The notes below the pieces were generated by a model. It was not told the origin of the DNA. It ran no database searches and saw nothing but the letters and a program-made list of their open reading frames with translations. The position numbers were made by a program, and so were the translations under genes. Shown here one piece after another: positions 1 to 8,470 of a DNA stretch of 64,000 bases; the first letter of the stretch is position 1; every line of letters begins with the position of its first letter. This stretch comes from Colwellia sp. RSH04 (lineage in GTDB: Bacteria; Pseudomonadota; Gammaproteobacteria; Enterobacterales; Alteromonadaceae). The stretch lies in contig NZ_QXIO01000008.1 of assembly GCF_003545765.1 (NCBI RefSeq), positions 1-64,000 on the forward strand, in the 5' to 3' direction.

Positions 1-286
1 TGCTCTTTCTTTTTTCGTCGAAAGATCTGATCACCGCAAGGGCATTTAGTTCAATTTCTTATCCGCATCTCAGGTTAATTAGTCAGATTTGCGTTTCATA
101 AGCGAGCTGAACAAGCAAAATGATTGGGGTAGTCTTGCGCTATATTTTATTTTTTTCTTCACTTGGCATGACAGCCTCATAATTATGAATTACTCAAGTA
201 CTATTTGGAGAAAAGCGTTTAGACTCTTTAATAAATTAAGGTAAAATACTTTTCTATTTTTAACGAGTAAGGTGTAATCGTCTCTC
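1..286. other. Left edge, no supported gene
   Basis: This stretch precedes the first gene. On the minus strand the last 45 bases or so to the edge could encode a short CPCG-containing peptide, and on the plus strand three frames run from the edge and stop within about 110 bases. None has a convincing start, Shine-Dalgarno site or family match, so the edge may cut a neighbouring gene whose identity cannot be read. The AT-rich bases at about 180-270 probably hold the promoter of the DUF2058 gene. Confidence 0.4.
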
Positions 287-838
287 ATGGCTTCTCTTCA
301 AGAACAATTATTAAAAGCAGGTTTAACGACTAAACAAAAAGCGCGTCAGGCAAACACAGAAAAGCGAAAGAAAAATAAACAAAAACGCAGCGGTGTCGAG
401 CAAGAAGCTACTTTGCAAGAAAAAGTTAAGCAAGATTTACAGCAGGCAAAATCTGAAAAAAAAGCAAAAGATAATGCGTTAAACGAAGAGAAAAAATTGC
501 AGCTTGCGGCAAAAGAGCAAGGGCTTAGGATTCAGCAGATTTTGCAACATCATCAAATAAACAATGTGTTGGGTGATAATGAATACAATTATACCTTTAA
601 TAATAAAATAAAAAAAATAGCAGTAAATGATTTAACTTATAAAGCATTGGTAAATGGCCGTCTTGCTTTATGTGGTTTTGATGAGGTGACTTATATTGTG
701 ACTTCAGAAACTGCGGCAAAAGTTGCTGAATTAGATAAGTCAATTGTATTAGTGCAAAACGACAAAGTGCTAGAAGAAGATGCAACTGACGATGACCCAT
801 ATGCAGAGTATCAAATACCTGATGATCTTATGTGGTAG
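287..838 (+). CDS. DUF2058 family protein (YaiL-like)
   Basis: A 183-residue cytoplasmic protein of the DUF2058/YaiL family, often annotated as a nucleoprotein or polynucleotide-associated protein; its biochemical role is not established. Residues 1-75 are lysine, glutamine and glutamate rich and predicted helical or coiled coil, starting with the family-typical MASLQEQLLKAGL. The C-terminal half is a compact domain ending in an acidic tail (residues about 163-178). It appears monocistronic, with the glutaredoxin-like gene 76 bases downstream on the same strand. Length and the N-terminal signature match the family well; only the function is uncertain. Confidence 0.85.
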   Translation: MASLQEQLLKAGLTTKQKARQANTEKRKKNKQKRSGVEQEATLQEKVKQDLQQAKSEKKAKDNALNEEKKLQLAAKEQGLRIQQILQHHQINNVLGDNEYNYTFNNKIKKIAVNDLTYKALVNGRLALCGFDEVTYIVTSETAAKVAELDKSIVLVQNDKVLEEDATDDDPYAEYQIPDDLMW

Positions 839-914
839 TTTTATATAGGCTAGTGGTACTAGCCAACTTTATGTTAGAATTCTGTAAATTTTTTACTGAA
901 CAAAAGAGGCTTTT

Positions 915-1289
915 ATGTTGATGTCAGTGATCCGTTGGCCAATTGGTCGACTCATTCTTTTGTTAAACTTTATTTTTTCGCCAAGATCGCCAAAACGATC
1001 TAAAGAAGCACAAGAAAAATTAAATATACAAACGAAAAACCTTAGCTTGTATCAATTACCAGCGTGTCCTTTTTGTGTCAAAGTGCGCAGAGCAATGAAA
1101 CGCGAAGGTTTGCAAATTGAACTTCGCAATATTAATGCTAGCAATGAACTGCGTGAAGAGTTAATTAACCAAGGTGGTAAGCGAACTGTACCATGTTTAC
1201 GTATTGAACAAGAGAATGGTGATGTTCAATGGTTGTATGAATCTAATGATGTTGTTGCTCACCTTGAAAAGCTAGCTAAAGCCGCTTAA
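915..1289 (+). CDS. Membrane-anchored glutaredoxin-like protein
   Basis: A 124-residue protein with a thioredoxin/glutaredoxin fold (GST N-terminal type). The dithiol motif C51-P-F-C54 sits in the sequence LPACPFC, and the TVP cis-proline motif follows at about residues 91-93, as in glutaredoxins. Residues about 4-22 are hydrophobic and could anchor the protein, leaving the redox domain probably on the cytoplasmic side. It likely reduces disulfides or glutathione mixed disulfides. A strong terminator follows at 1314-1344, which closes the unit before the msrP-msrQ pair. The exact partner is not visible. The family call is secure; the membrane anchor is inferred from hydrophobicity. Confidence 0.85.
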   Translation: MLMSVIRWPIGRLILLLNFIFSPRSPKRSKEAQEKLNIQTKNLSLYQLPACPFCVKVRRAMKREGLQIELRNINASNELREELINQGGKRTVPCLRIEQENGDVQWLYESNDVVAHLEKLAKAA

Positions 1290-1313
1290 AGCAACTGAAA
1301 CATAAAAATAGTT

Positions 1314-1344
1314 AAAGGGCTGAAATTTATCAGCCCTTTTTTGT
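1314..1344 (+). terminator. Rho-independent terminator after glutaredoxin gene
   Basis: Perfect 10-bp stem (1314-1323 with 1330-1339, sequence AAAGGGCTGA and its complement), a 6-base loop and a following T run. Confidence 0.9.
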
Positions 1345-1442
1345 GTCTAATACTTTTATTACATGATTTTTAATTTGTACAAAATTTTTACTTAAAAGGT
1401 CAGCACACCTTAGGGCGTGTTTTAATTATTATAAGGCAGGCT

Positions 1443-2450
1443 ATGTTATTTAAAAACTTCTTCAAATCGGCTTTATCAGAAAGTGATGTGACAGATGAGA
1501 ATATATATCGTCAGCGTCGAGAACTTTTAACTAAAATGGGGTATTTAGGTGCTGGAGCGCTTGTTTCAGGCCTTAGCCCATATGGTCATGCTAACTGGTT
1601 TTCTGGTGATAAAAAGCCAAATTTTGTCACCTCTGATTTAACTTATAAAGCAGCGGAAAATATTTCAGGACAACTATTAACCAGTGAAGAAAAAGTGACA
1701 ACCCATAATAACTTTTATGAGTTTGGCAGTCAGAAGCACCAACCATTTGAGCTGTCGCAGCAATTTAAGGTGAATCCTTGGCAACTTAAGGTTAGTGGCG
1801 AGTGTGATAAGCCTTTTACCTTAGACTATGATGATTTATTCAAACGCTTTGAACTTGAAGAGCGAATATACAGACTTCGCTGCGTAGAAGCATGGTCAAT
1901 GGTTATTCCATGGCAGGGTTTTTCACTTGCGAATTTACTAAAACAAGCTTCACCTAATTCAAAGGCAAAATATGTCGTCTTTGAAACCCTGCATGATCCT
2001 GAACAAATGCCAGGACAAGCCAATAGAAGGCTAGGTGGAGGTATTCAGTATCCGTATACAGAAGGCTTGAGAATAGATGAGGCTATGAATTCGTTGACAC
2101 TACTTAGTGTTGGCCTTTATGGAAAAACGCTGCCACCGCAAAATGGTGCTCCCATTCGGTTAGTTGTTCCTTGGAAATACGGTTTTAAAAGTATTAAATC
2201 AATTGTTTCAATCAAGTTAGTTTCTTCACCACCGCAAACAACATGGAATCAATTAGCACCGCAAGAGTATGGTTTTTATGCGAATGTAAATCCTATGCAT
2301 GATCATCCAAGATGGAGTCAAGCAACAGAGAGGCGTATCACTGGCAATGGTTTGTTTGCCGCATCGCGTATAAACACATTGCCATTTAATGGTTATGGTG
2401 AGCAAGTTGCTCATTTATACAAAGGCATGGATTTACATAAATACTATTAA
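1443..2450 (+). CDS. msrP: Protein-methionine-sulfoxide reductase catalytic subunit MsrP
   Basis: A 335-residue periplasmic molybdoenzyme (formerly YedY) that reduces methionine sulfoxide in oxidised envelope proteins, using electrons from the heme protein MsrQ. The N-terminus carries a twin-arginine signal (R25-R26 in RRELLTKMG) followed by a hydrophobic stretch, so it is exported folded with molybdopterin bound. The molybdenum-ligating cysteine is C147 in RLRCVEAW. Full length fits the family. The gene lies 25 bases upstream of msrQ on the same strand, the usual operon. A plausible Shine-Dalgarno (AAGGCAGG) precedes the ATG. Confidence 0.97.
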   Translation: MLFKNFFKSALSESDVTDENIYRQRRELLTKMGYLGAGALVSGLSPYGHANWFSGDKKPNFVTSDLTYKAAENISGQLLTSEEKVTTHNNFYEFGSQKHQPFELSQQFKVNPWQLKVSGECDKPFTLDYDDLFKRFELEERIYRLRCVEAWSMVIPWQGFSLANLLKQASPNSKAKYVVFETLHDPEQMPGQANRRLGGGIQYPYTEGLRIDEAMNSLTLLSVGLYGKTLPPQNGAPIRLVVPWKYGFKSIKSIVSIKLVSSPPQTTWNQLAPQEYGFYANVNPMHDHPRWSQATERRITGNGLFAASRINTLPFNGYGEQVAHLYKGMDLHKYY

Positions 2451-2475
2451 TACAATATTAAGATAGTTTGATGAG

Positions 2476-3159
2476 ATGAAAACAGCAATAAAGAGTGAAA
2501 AGGTGTCTTCAAAGCGCAAAGTGAATGATGCTTTTATAGGTAAAGGTAAAGGTAAAGGTAAAGGTACAATTCTTATTGTTAAGTTATTAATTCATTGTAT
2601 ATCAATCACACCGCTTGTCATAATCTATATGCAAGCATTTACCGGGCACCTATTAGGGGATCCTGTAGAACAATTAATTCACTTTACCGGTATTGGCGCA
2701 TTTAACTTATTATTAATTACTTTGTGCGTTTCTCCTTTGGCGAAAAAATTTGGTTTACATTTTTTAATGAAGGTTAGACGTTTACTTGGTTTGTATAGTT
2801 TCTTTTATGCGCTACTTCATTTAAGTAACTTTCTCGCATTTGATTTGCAGTTTGATGGGGCTTTATTTATTTCAGAAGTCATTAAGCGGCCTTATATTAC
2901 TGTTGGTATGTTGGCTTTTATGATACTGACTATGCTCGCAATCACTTCACATAACCAATTAAAAAAGAAAATGGGTAAGCAATGGCAATCTCTTCATAAC
3001 TGTAGTTATTTTATTGTGCTATTGGTAAGTGTTCACTTTTACTGGTCAGTTAAATCAGAGCTTACTTCACCGCTATTTTATGCAGGGTTAACCTTGCTTA
3101 TTTTACTGTTACGCTATAAAAAATTGAAAAACTTGATCTCATCGCGATTTAGCCAGTAA
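2476..3159 (+). CDS. msrQ: Heme-binding subunit MsrQ
   Basis: A 227-residue inner-membrane cytochrome (formerly YedZ, ferric reductase-like transmembrane domain) that passes quinol electrons to MsrP. Several membrane helices follow a long N-terminal cytoplasmic tail. Conserved histidines appear in the ALLHL and LHNCSYF segments, expected heme ligands of the family. The tail of about 35 residues is unusual: it is lysine rich and contains a Gly-Lys run encoded by a perfect hexanucleotide repeat (2539-2562). Most MsrQ proteins begin close to the first helix, so the tail is an extension or a start could lie further in, though no better start is obvious. Confidence 0.95.
   Translation: MKTAIKSEKVSSKRKVNDAFIGKGKGKGKGTILIVKLLIHCISITPLVIIYMQAFTGHLLGDPVEQLIHFTGIGAFNLLLITLCVSPLAKKFGLHFLMKVRRLLGLYSFFYALLHLSNFLAFDLQFDGALFISEVIKRPYITVGMLAFMILTMLAITSHNQLKKKMGKQWQSLHNCSYFIVLLVSVHFYWSVKSELTSPLFYAGLTLLILLLRYKKLKNLISSRFSQ
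2539..2562 (+). repeat. GGTAAA hexanucleotide repeat in msrQ
   Basis: Four exact copies of GGTAAA, plus a partial fifth, encode alternating Gly-Lys in the cytoplasmic tail of MsrQ. Slippage would change tail length without shifting the frame. Confidence 0.9.
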
Positions 3160-3292
3160 ATAGTGGTGAAAACGTTGTACCCTTTTTAATCATTGGATAC
3201 TATTTATCAAACTGTTAGTACTTTGATTACCCATCGAGTGTTCAAAGTATTTATGTCTTAAGAAATTATTCGCGATACAAGATAGAAATAAA

Positions 3293-5476
3293 ATGGCCGA
3301 ACTAGTATGGAACGAAGGGATGAGCGTCGGCATTGAGGCTATTGACAACGATCATAAAAAAATAATTGCCATTCTCTCTCGTCTAATTGCCAATCAGAAT
3401 AGCCATCAGCTTGATAGCGTCATTAACGAAACTTTTACCGAGTTAGAGCAATATATTGTTGAACATTTTTCTCGTGAAGAAGCATTGTTAGCTCAATATA
3501 ATTTTAAAGATTTAGCTAGTCATAAAGAAAGCCACCAAAGTTTTATAAAAAAAATTTCTGCTTTAAAAGAGCACTGGCTTGCCAATCGTTCATCAGAAGT
3601 GCGTTCAGAGATCACTGAGTATTTACAACAATGGTTATTAAAACATATTTTGCATGAAGATCAGGATTATGTAGCTGCAATAAAGAACGCACAAAACATT
3701 GATACATATAAAAAGACAAAACGTAGCAAACACCCTTTATTACGCTTTCTTTCAATAAAGCTAGCGCAAAATATTAGCTTAAGTCGTCGAGTGTTTATCA
3801 CGACACTGTCACCTTTGATTATGTCATTTGCGTTATGTTTTATGTTGCTAAATCACAGTTTTCAGCGATATAACAATGTCTCTTTACTTATTGGTTTACA
3901 TAGTGTTGTGAAGCAAGTCAATGGTATCAGTCATTCTCTTCAGGTCGAAAGAGGGCTATCAAGTGGCTTTAGTAGCTCTAACTTTAAATACTATGCTAAT
4001 AGCTTAATTGAGCGTCGTGCCATTTCTGATGAGAAAATTAAAAACTTTCTACTGCTGCTTAATTTACACCTTGATGACACCGTTAAAGATAATATTCTCC
4101 TTTATTCAAACAATGTAAAAAAATCTTTTATAAAACTGATTAGTATTAGACTGTCCCTTGATAAAGGTAATCTGTCTGAAAGTGAAAGCAACCAAGCGTA
4201 TGCTCAATTAATAGAGCAATTACTATCCATTTCTGAAAACTTAACTCATTTGGATATTGGTAGTGAATTAAGCAACGATATTGATGCAATCAATGCTATT
4301 TTATTATTTAAAGAATACATGGGGCAAATAAGAGCAATAGGCATGGGAGAAATAGCTAAAGAATCCCCTAAGTTATTAGACAATAAAGAAATCATTACCT
4401 TACAAGGTAAACAGTTATCAAGCATACGAAGTTTTAAAAAGTCTGCCAATGAAAAACAGTTAATTGAATGCGCTGATTTTTGTCAGGAAAAGTTAGTGAT
4501 AGATACTATTGAGCAAGTTTATACCCATATAAGGTCAAATCATCAAATTGATGAAAGAAGTGATGTTTGGTTTGACTTGTTGTCACAAGAAATTGATCTT
4601 ATGAAGGTTATTTCGGATAACCTTATTGATGATTTTAGCTCGAAAATTGAAGTGGTATCGCAAGAGATTGAAAATAAATTCTTTTGGTTCGCTTTTTTGT
4701 TGACGATATTTTTATTGATTTCTGTTTTATTTGCTTTGGTTTTGAATTACAGCATTATAAGCCCAGTTCGTAAGTTAACTTACGCACTAGATGATATGTC
4801 TGCAGGACAAACGAATATTCAGTTTCATACTAACCCAAATAACGATGAAATTGGCGCTATGCAATTAGCCTTTGAAAAGCTAAGACGAAGGTTATTACAA
4901 GCAGAGATATATAAAGCTAGGGTCGATGATCAGCAAAAAGAAATTCAGTACAGAAAATCTCAGCAAGATCATTTTGAACACTTAGCAATGACAGATGCAC
5001 TAACGGGTGCAGTAAATAGGCACCATTTTAATAATTTATTGAATAAAGAAGTTTTAAGTGCTAATCAAGGCGAACGACCATTATCTATAATGCTTTTGGA
5101 TATAGATCATTTCAAAGCGATTAACGATACTTACGGTCATCAGATGGGCGATTATGCCTTAAAGGTTTTCTATCAGGCTTGTAAAAAAGCAGTTCGAAGT
5201 TCTGATGTTGTTGCAAGGGTTGGTGGTGAAGAATTTGTGATCGTCATGCCCGACACGAACATAGAAAATGCGAAGCATTTTGCCGAACGTTTAAGATCAA
5301 ATATTGAAGAGTTATCTATTCAGGCTGCAAAAAATGTGATCTCAATTACCGTCAGTATAGGTGTAAGTCAATGGGATCCCGAAGTTTTTAGTCATGCTGA
5401 GACTTTTATTGCCCATGCAGATAATGCGCTCTATCAAGCAAAAAACTCTGGACGAAACAAAGTCGTTATTGCCTAA
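3293..5476 (+). CDS. Hemerythrin-NIT-HAMP-GGDEF diguanylate cyclase
   Basis: A 727-residue membrane signalling enzyme predicted to make cyclic di-GMP. Domains in order: hemerythrin (about 1-130) with the di-iron ligand pattern DNDHKK, EHFSREE, HKESH and HILHEDQD; a first membrane helix (about 175-190); an extracytoplasmic nitrate/nitrite-sensing-like NIT region containing VERGLSSGF; a second helix (about 462-485); HAMP; then GGDEF with active site G644-G645-E646-E647-F648. An RxxD inhibitory site (R635-D638) lies five residues before it. The hemerythrin domain is cytoplasmic and probably senses oxygen, NO or redox. The gene is monocistronic. Family calls are firm; ligands are inferred. Confidence 0.92.
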   Translation: MAELVWNEGMSVGIEAIDNDHKKIIAILSRLIANQNSHQLDSVINETFTELEQYIVEHFSREEALLAQYNFKDLASHKESHQSFIKKISALKEHWLANRSSEVRSEITEYLQQWLLKHILHEDQDYVAAIKNAQNIDTYKKTKRSKHPLLRFLSIKLAQNISLSRRVFITTLSPLIMSFALCFMLLNHSFQRYNNVSLLIGLHSVVKQVNGISHSLQVERGLSSGFSSSNFKYYANSLIERRAISDEKIKNFLLLLNLHLDDTVKDNILLYSNNVKKSFIKLISIRLSLDKGNLSESESNQAYAQLIEQLLSISENLTHLDIGSELSNDIDAINAILLFKEYMGQIRAIGMGEIAKESPKLLDNKEIITLQGKQLSSIRSFKKSANEKQLIECADFCQEKLVIDTIEQVYTHIRSNHQIDERSDVWFDLLSQEIDLMKVISDNLIDDFSSKIEVVSQEIENKFFWFAFLLTIFLLISVLFALVLNYSIISPVRKLTYALDDMSAGQTNIQFHTNPNNDEIGAMQLAFEKLRRRLLQAEIYKARVDDQQKEIQYRKSQQDHFEHLAMTDALTGAVNRHHFNNLLNKEVLSANQGERPLSIMLLDIDHFKAINDTYGHQMGDYALKVFYQACKKAVRSSDVVARVGGEEFVIVMPDTNIENAKHFAERLRSNIEELSIQAAKNVISITVSIGVSQWDPEVFSHAETFIAHADNALYQAKNSGRNKVVIA

Positions 5477-5646
5477 ACATGGCCTAATTAATACCTAATT
5501 CCCTCTCTGTAAAAAGTGCTTTGTGCACCTAATCGCAAAGTTTCAACGTTTTATCGTCATTAAGTTGTTGTTCTAAACAAATCGTAATAAGCTAATTTAT
5601 CCTATGATAATTTTAATTATTACAATAAAACGCTACAGGAATCCAT

Positions 5647-7062
5647 ATGCTAGCAAATAGAACCGAGCAAAAAATGGCAATCAAAGTTTTGTCTATTAGT
5701 GTGCTTTCTGTTGCTTTATCCGCTTGCTTATCAGAAGAAAAACAAGACGCTAAAGTAACGATTAACAAAAACCCTTACCCAAGTAGTTATCAAGTATTGC
5801 CTAAGCAGAATACCTTGTTAACAAATGCAACAATATTAACAGGCACTGGTGAGCGTTTAGACAATTCAGATATCTTATTAGTTGACGGTAAAGTTCAACA
5901 AGTGGGCACGGATTTATCAGCACAAGATGTTACGGTTATAGATATGCAAGGTAAATGGATTACTCCTGGTATTATTGACGTTCATTCACATTTAGGTGTC
6001 TATCCTAGTCCGCAAGTTGATTCGCACTCAGACGGTAACGAAATGACCGCACCTAATACATCAGAAGTATGGGCAGAGCATAGTATTTGGCCACAAGATC
6101 CTGGTTTTCAAACGGCTCGTGCTGGTGGTGTTACTAGCTTACAAATTTTACCCGGTTCAGCGAATTTATTTGGTGGTAGAGGTGTGACGTTACGTAATGT
6201 ACCAAGCCATACAATGCAAGGGATGAAGTTTGCCGAGGCACCTTATGGCTTAAAGATGGCTTGTGGTGAAAACCCTAAACGTGTTTATGGTAGCCGAAAA
6301 GTATTACCTTCTACGCGAATGGGTAATGTTGCTGGTTATCGCAGTGCTTGGATTGCTGCGACGGAATACAAGCGCGCATGGGAAAAATATGAAAGTGATT
6401 ATAATGCAGGGAAAAACCCAGAAGCCCCTAAAAGAGATTTAGAGCTAGACACACTGATGGGGGTACTCGATGGTGAAATTTTAATACACAATCACTGTTA
6501 CAAAGCTGAAGAAATGGCGGTAATGATTGACTTGAGTAAAGAATTTAATTATCACGCTGGTACTTTTCATCATGGCGTAGAAGCATATAAAATTGCTGAC
6601 TTACTTGCTGAGAATGGTAATTGTGTTGCAATGTGGCCAGATTGGTGGGGCTTCAAAATGGAAGCTTACGATATGGTTGAAGAAAATGTTGCTATTGTTG
6701 ATGCAGTAAAAAATTCATGTGCTGTTGTGCACTCAGACTCAGCTACAACCATTCAACGTTTAAACCACGAAGCGGCGAAAGTACTTTATCGAGCTAATGA
6801 AAATGGTTTTGAATTAAAGGAAGAAGATGCAATTAAATGGATCACACATAACGCTGCTAAGTCACTTGGTATCAGCGATAAGGTGGGTAGTTTAGCCTCA
6901 GGTAAAAAAGCTGATGTTGTTGTTTGGAATACCAATCCATTTAGTATTTATGCAAAAGCGGAACAAGTCTTCATTGATGGCGCGAAAGTTTACGATAGAT
7001 TTGATGAAAAATATCAGGCTAAGAGTGACTTTTTACTTGGCCAAGCACAAGGCAATAAATAG
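5647..7062 (+). CDS. Amidohydrolase-family lipoprotein
   Basis: A 471-residue metal-dependent hydrolase of the amidohydrolase superfamily (imidazolonepropionase-like), predicted to be a lipoprotein: the N-terminus has a signal peptide with lipobox LSAC at about residues 24-27. Metal ligands are visible: HxH in DVHSHLG, further histidines in HNHCY and FHHG, and the aspartate in VVHSDS. The C-terminal composite domain is typical (KADVVVWN). The ATG is preceded by CAGGAAT at good spacing. The next gene, nine bases downstream, is a paralogue without the metal histidines, so the pair probably forms one operon and perhaps one complex. Substrate unknown; peptides, lactams or cyclic amides are possible. 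Confidence 0.9.
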   Translation: MLANRTEQKMAIKVLSISVLSVALSACLSEEKQDAKVTINKNPYPSSYQVLPKQNTLLTNATILTGTGERLDNSDILLVDGKVQQVGTDLSAQDVTVIDMQGKWITPGIIDVHSHLGVYPSPQVDSHSDGNEMTAPNTSEVWAEHSIWPQDPGFQTARAGGVTSLQILPGSANLFGGRGVTLRNVPSHTMQGMKFAEAPYGLKMACGENPKRVYGSRKVLPSTRMGNVAGYRSAWIAATEYKRAWEKYESDYNAGKNPEAPKRDLELDTLMGVLDGEILIHNHCYKAEEMAVMIDLSKEFNYHAGTFHHGVEAYKIADLLAENGNCVAMWPDWWGFKMEAYDMVEENVAIVDAVKNSCAVVHSDSATTIQRLNHEAAKVLYRANENGFELKEEDAIKWITHNAAKSLGISDKVGSLASGKKADVVVWNTNPFSIYAKAEQVFIDGAKVYDRFDEKYQAKSDFLLGQAQGNK

Positions 7063-7070
7063 GAATTATC

Positions 7071-8369
7071 ATGAAAAAGAATAACGTATTAATTTCAAAA
7101 AGCTTGGTGTCGATGAGTAAATGTATTTCTGTTGCTGGTTTAATCGCAACAACGGCATTAGCCTCTGTTGCTCAAGCTGAATCGTTACTTATTACCAATG
7201 CTGAAGTACACACTGTGTCAAGCCAAGGCATTCTAAGTAACGCGTCTGTTTTTATTGAAGAGGGTAAAATATCTGCGGTTTATGCTAGCGGTGAAACACC
7301 TGAATCGATTACTCCTGACAGTACCGTTGATGCCGCAGGCCGCATTTTAACGCCAGGTTTCATAGCATCAAATAACATTCTGGGTCTAGTTGAAGTCGGC
7401 GCTGTATCGCAAAGTCGTGATGCTTCTGATAAAAAGGCTGATATTACCTTTGATGCAAGCTTAGCGTTTAACCCTAAATCAACATTAATTCCTTATACTC
7501 GTAAAGGTGGCATTACCAGCAATGTAGTCACTCCTCATGGTGGCGAAGGAATCTTTAAAGGTCAGACTTTTATTGTGGATTTGTCAGGTGAGTTTAACAG
7601 TGTTATTCGCGCAAATGATGCCGTTATAGTTGAGCTTGGTTCAAAACGTAAAGGCTCACGAGCAATGGCATTGCAAAAACTTACAAATACGCTGGCTGAT
7701 GCTAAAAAGGCAATTGAAAAGTCTGAAAAAGCGAAAGATAAAAGTAAAAACAAAGAGCCTAAGCGTAAAGAATTACCTGTTCATGCTTTATTAAAAGGTG
7801 AGAAATTATTGCTAGCGTATGCTGACAGAGCAACGGATATTTTAGCTTTACTTAAACTGAAGAAACAGTATCAACTTAACCTAGTACTTGTTGGTGCCCG
7901 CGATGCAATCTTAGTCAAAGAAGACATTGTTGCTGCTAACGTACCGGTAATGACCAGTGCTATAGATAACTTGCCTAATAGTTTTGATTCGTTACACGGT
8001 TCATTAACTATGATTGCGGAGTTAGAAAAAGCAGGTGTAAATGTTATTTTAACGCCAAGTGGTGAGAGTCATAATATTAACCAATTGCGTTATGATGCAG
8101 GTGTGGCTATTGCCAACGGGCTAAGTCAAACAAGTGCTTTAGCTGCAGTAACCGCTAATGTAGCAGATACTTTTAAACTTAACTCTGGTCGTATCTCAGT
8201 AGGTAAAAAAGCTGATTTGGTGTTATGGAGCAATGATCCTTTTGAAATCAGTACAAAAGTTGATGCAATGTGGATAAATGGTCAAAAAGTTTCGACGCAA
8301 TCACGTCAAGATGCTTTACGAGATCGTTATACGACGCAATCGGATATGCCTAGAGCTTACACTAAGTAA
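7071..8369 (+). CDS. Amidohydrolase-family protein, metal site degenerate
   Basis: A 432-residue paralogue of the preceding gene with a cleavable signal peptide (cleavage near VAQAES), so it is exported. The fold signatures are present: ITNAEVHT start, TPGFI before the barrel, and KKADLVLW at the end. At the place where active members have HxH after TPGFI, this protein reads ASNNILGL, and the later barrel histidines are also missing, which predicts loss of metal binding. A very lysine-rich insert lies at about residues 207-225. It is likely co-transcribed with and may assist the active neighbour. An alternative is a different, metal-independent activity. Confidence 0.85.
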   Translation: MKKNNVLISKSLVSMSKCISVAGLIATTALASVAQAESLLITNAEVHTVSSQGILSNASVFIEEGKISAVYASGETPESITPDSTVDAAGRILTPGFIASNNILGLVEVGAVSQSRDASDKKADITFDASLAFNPKSTLIPYTRKGGITSNVVTPHGGEGIFKGQTFIVDLSGEFNSVIRANDAVIVELGSKRKGSRAMALQKLTNTLADAKKAIEKSEKAKDKSKNKEPKRKELPVHALLKGEKLLLAYADRATDILALLKLKKQYQLNLVLVGARDAILVKEDIVAANVPVMTSAIDNLPNSFDSLHGSLTMIAELEKAGVNVILTPSGESHNINQLRYDAGVAIANGLSQTSALAAVTANVADTFKLNSGRISVGKKADLVLWSNDPFEISTKVDAMWINGQKVSTQSRQDALRDRYTTQSDMPRAYTK

Positions 8370-8395
8370 CTCGCTAGGTTCTAATCATCTAATAC

Positions 8396-8427
8396 GGATA
8401 TTGATAATACTTGTATTATCAATATCC
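8396..8427. terminator. Hairpin after amidohydrolase pair
   Basis: Perfect 15-bp inverted repeat (8396-8410 with 8413-8427) with a 2-base loop, between the amidohydrolase stop and the patatin gene. It is AT-rich and has no T tract, so it may be a transcript 3' end stabiliser or weak terminator. Confidence 0.6.
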
Positions 8428-8470
8428 TGTCCTTACTATATGCGTATTATTGAATAAGTTTTAAAAAATA

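Noticed and set aside
1-120. Zinc-ribbon peptide with CPCG on the minus strand at the left edge
   Set aside because: It has an in-frame stop just upstream and no start codon, and too few residues remain before the edge.
597-800. Minus-strand ORF inside the DUF2058 gene
   Set aside because: It is a shadow of the real gene, with low complexity and no start signal or family match.
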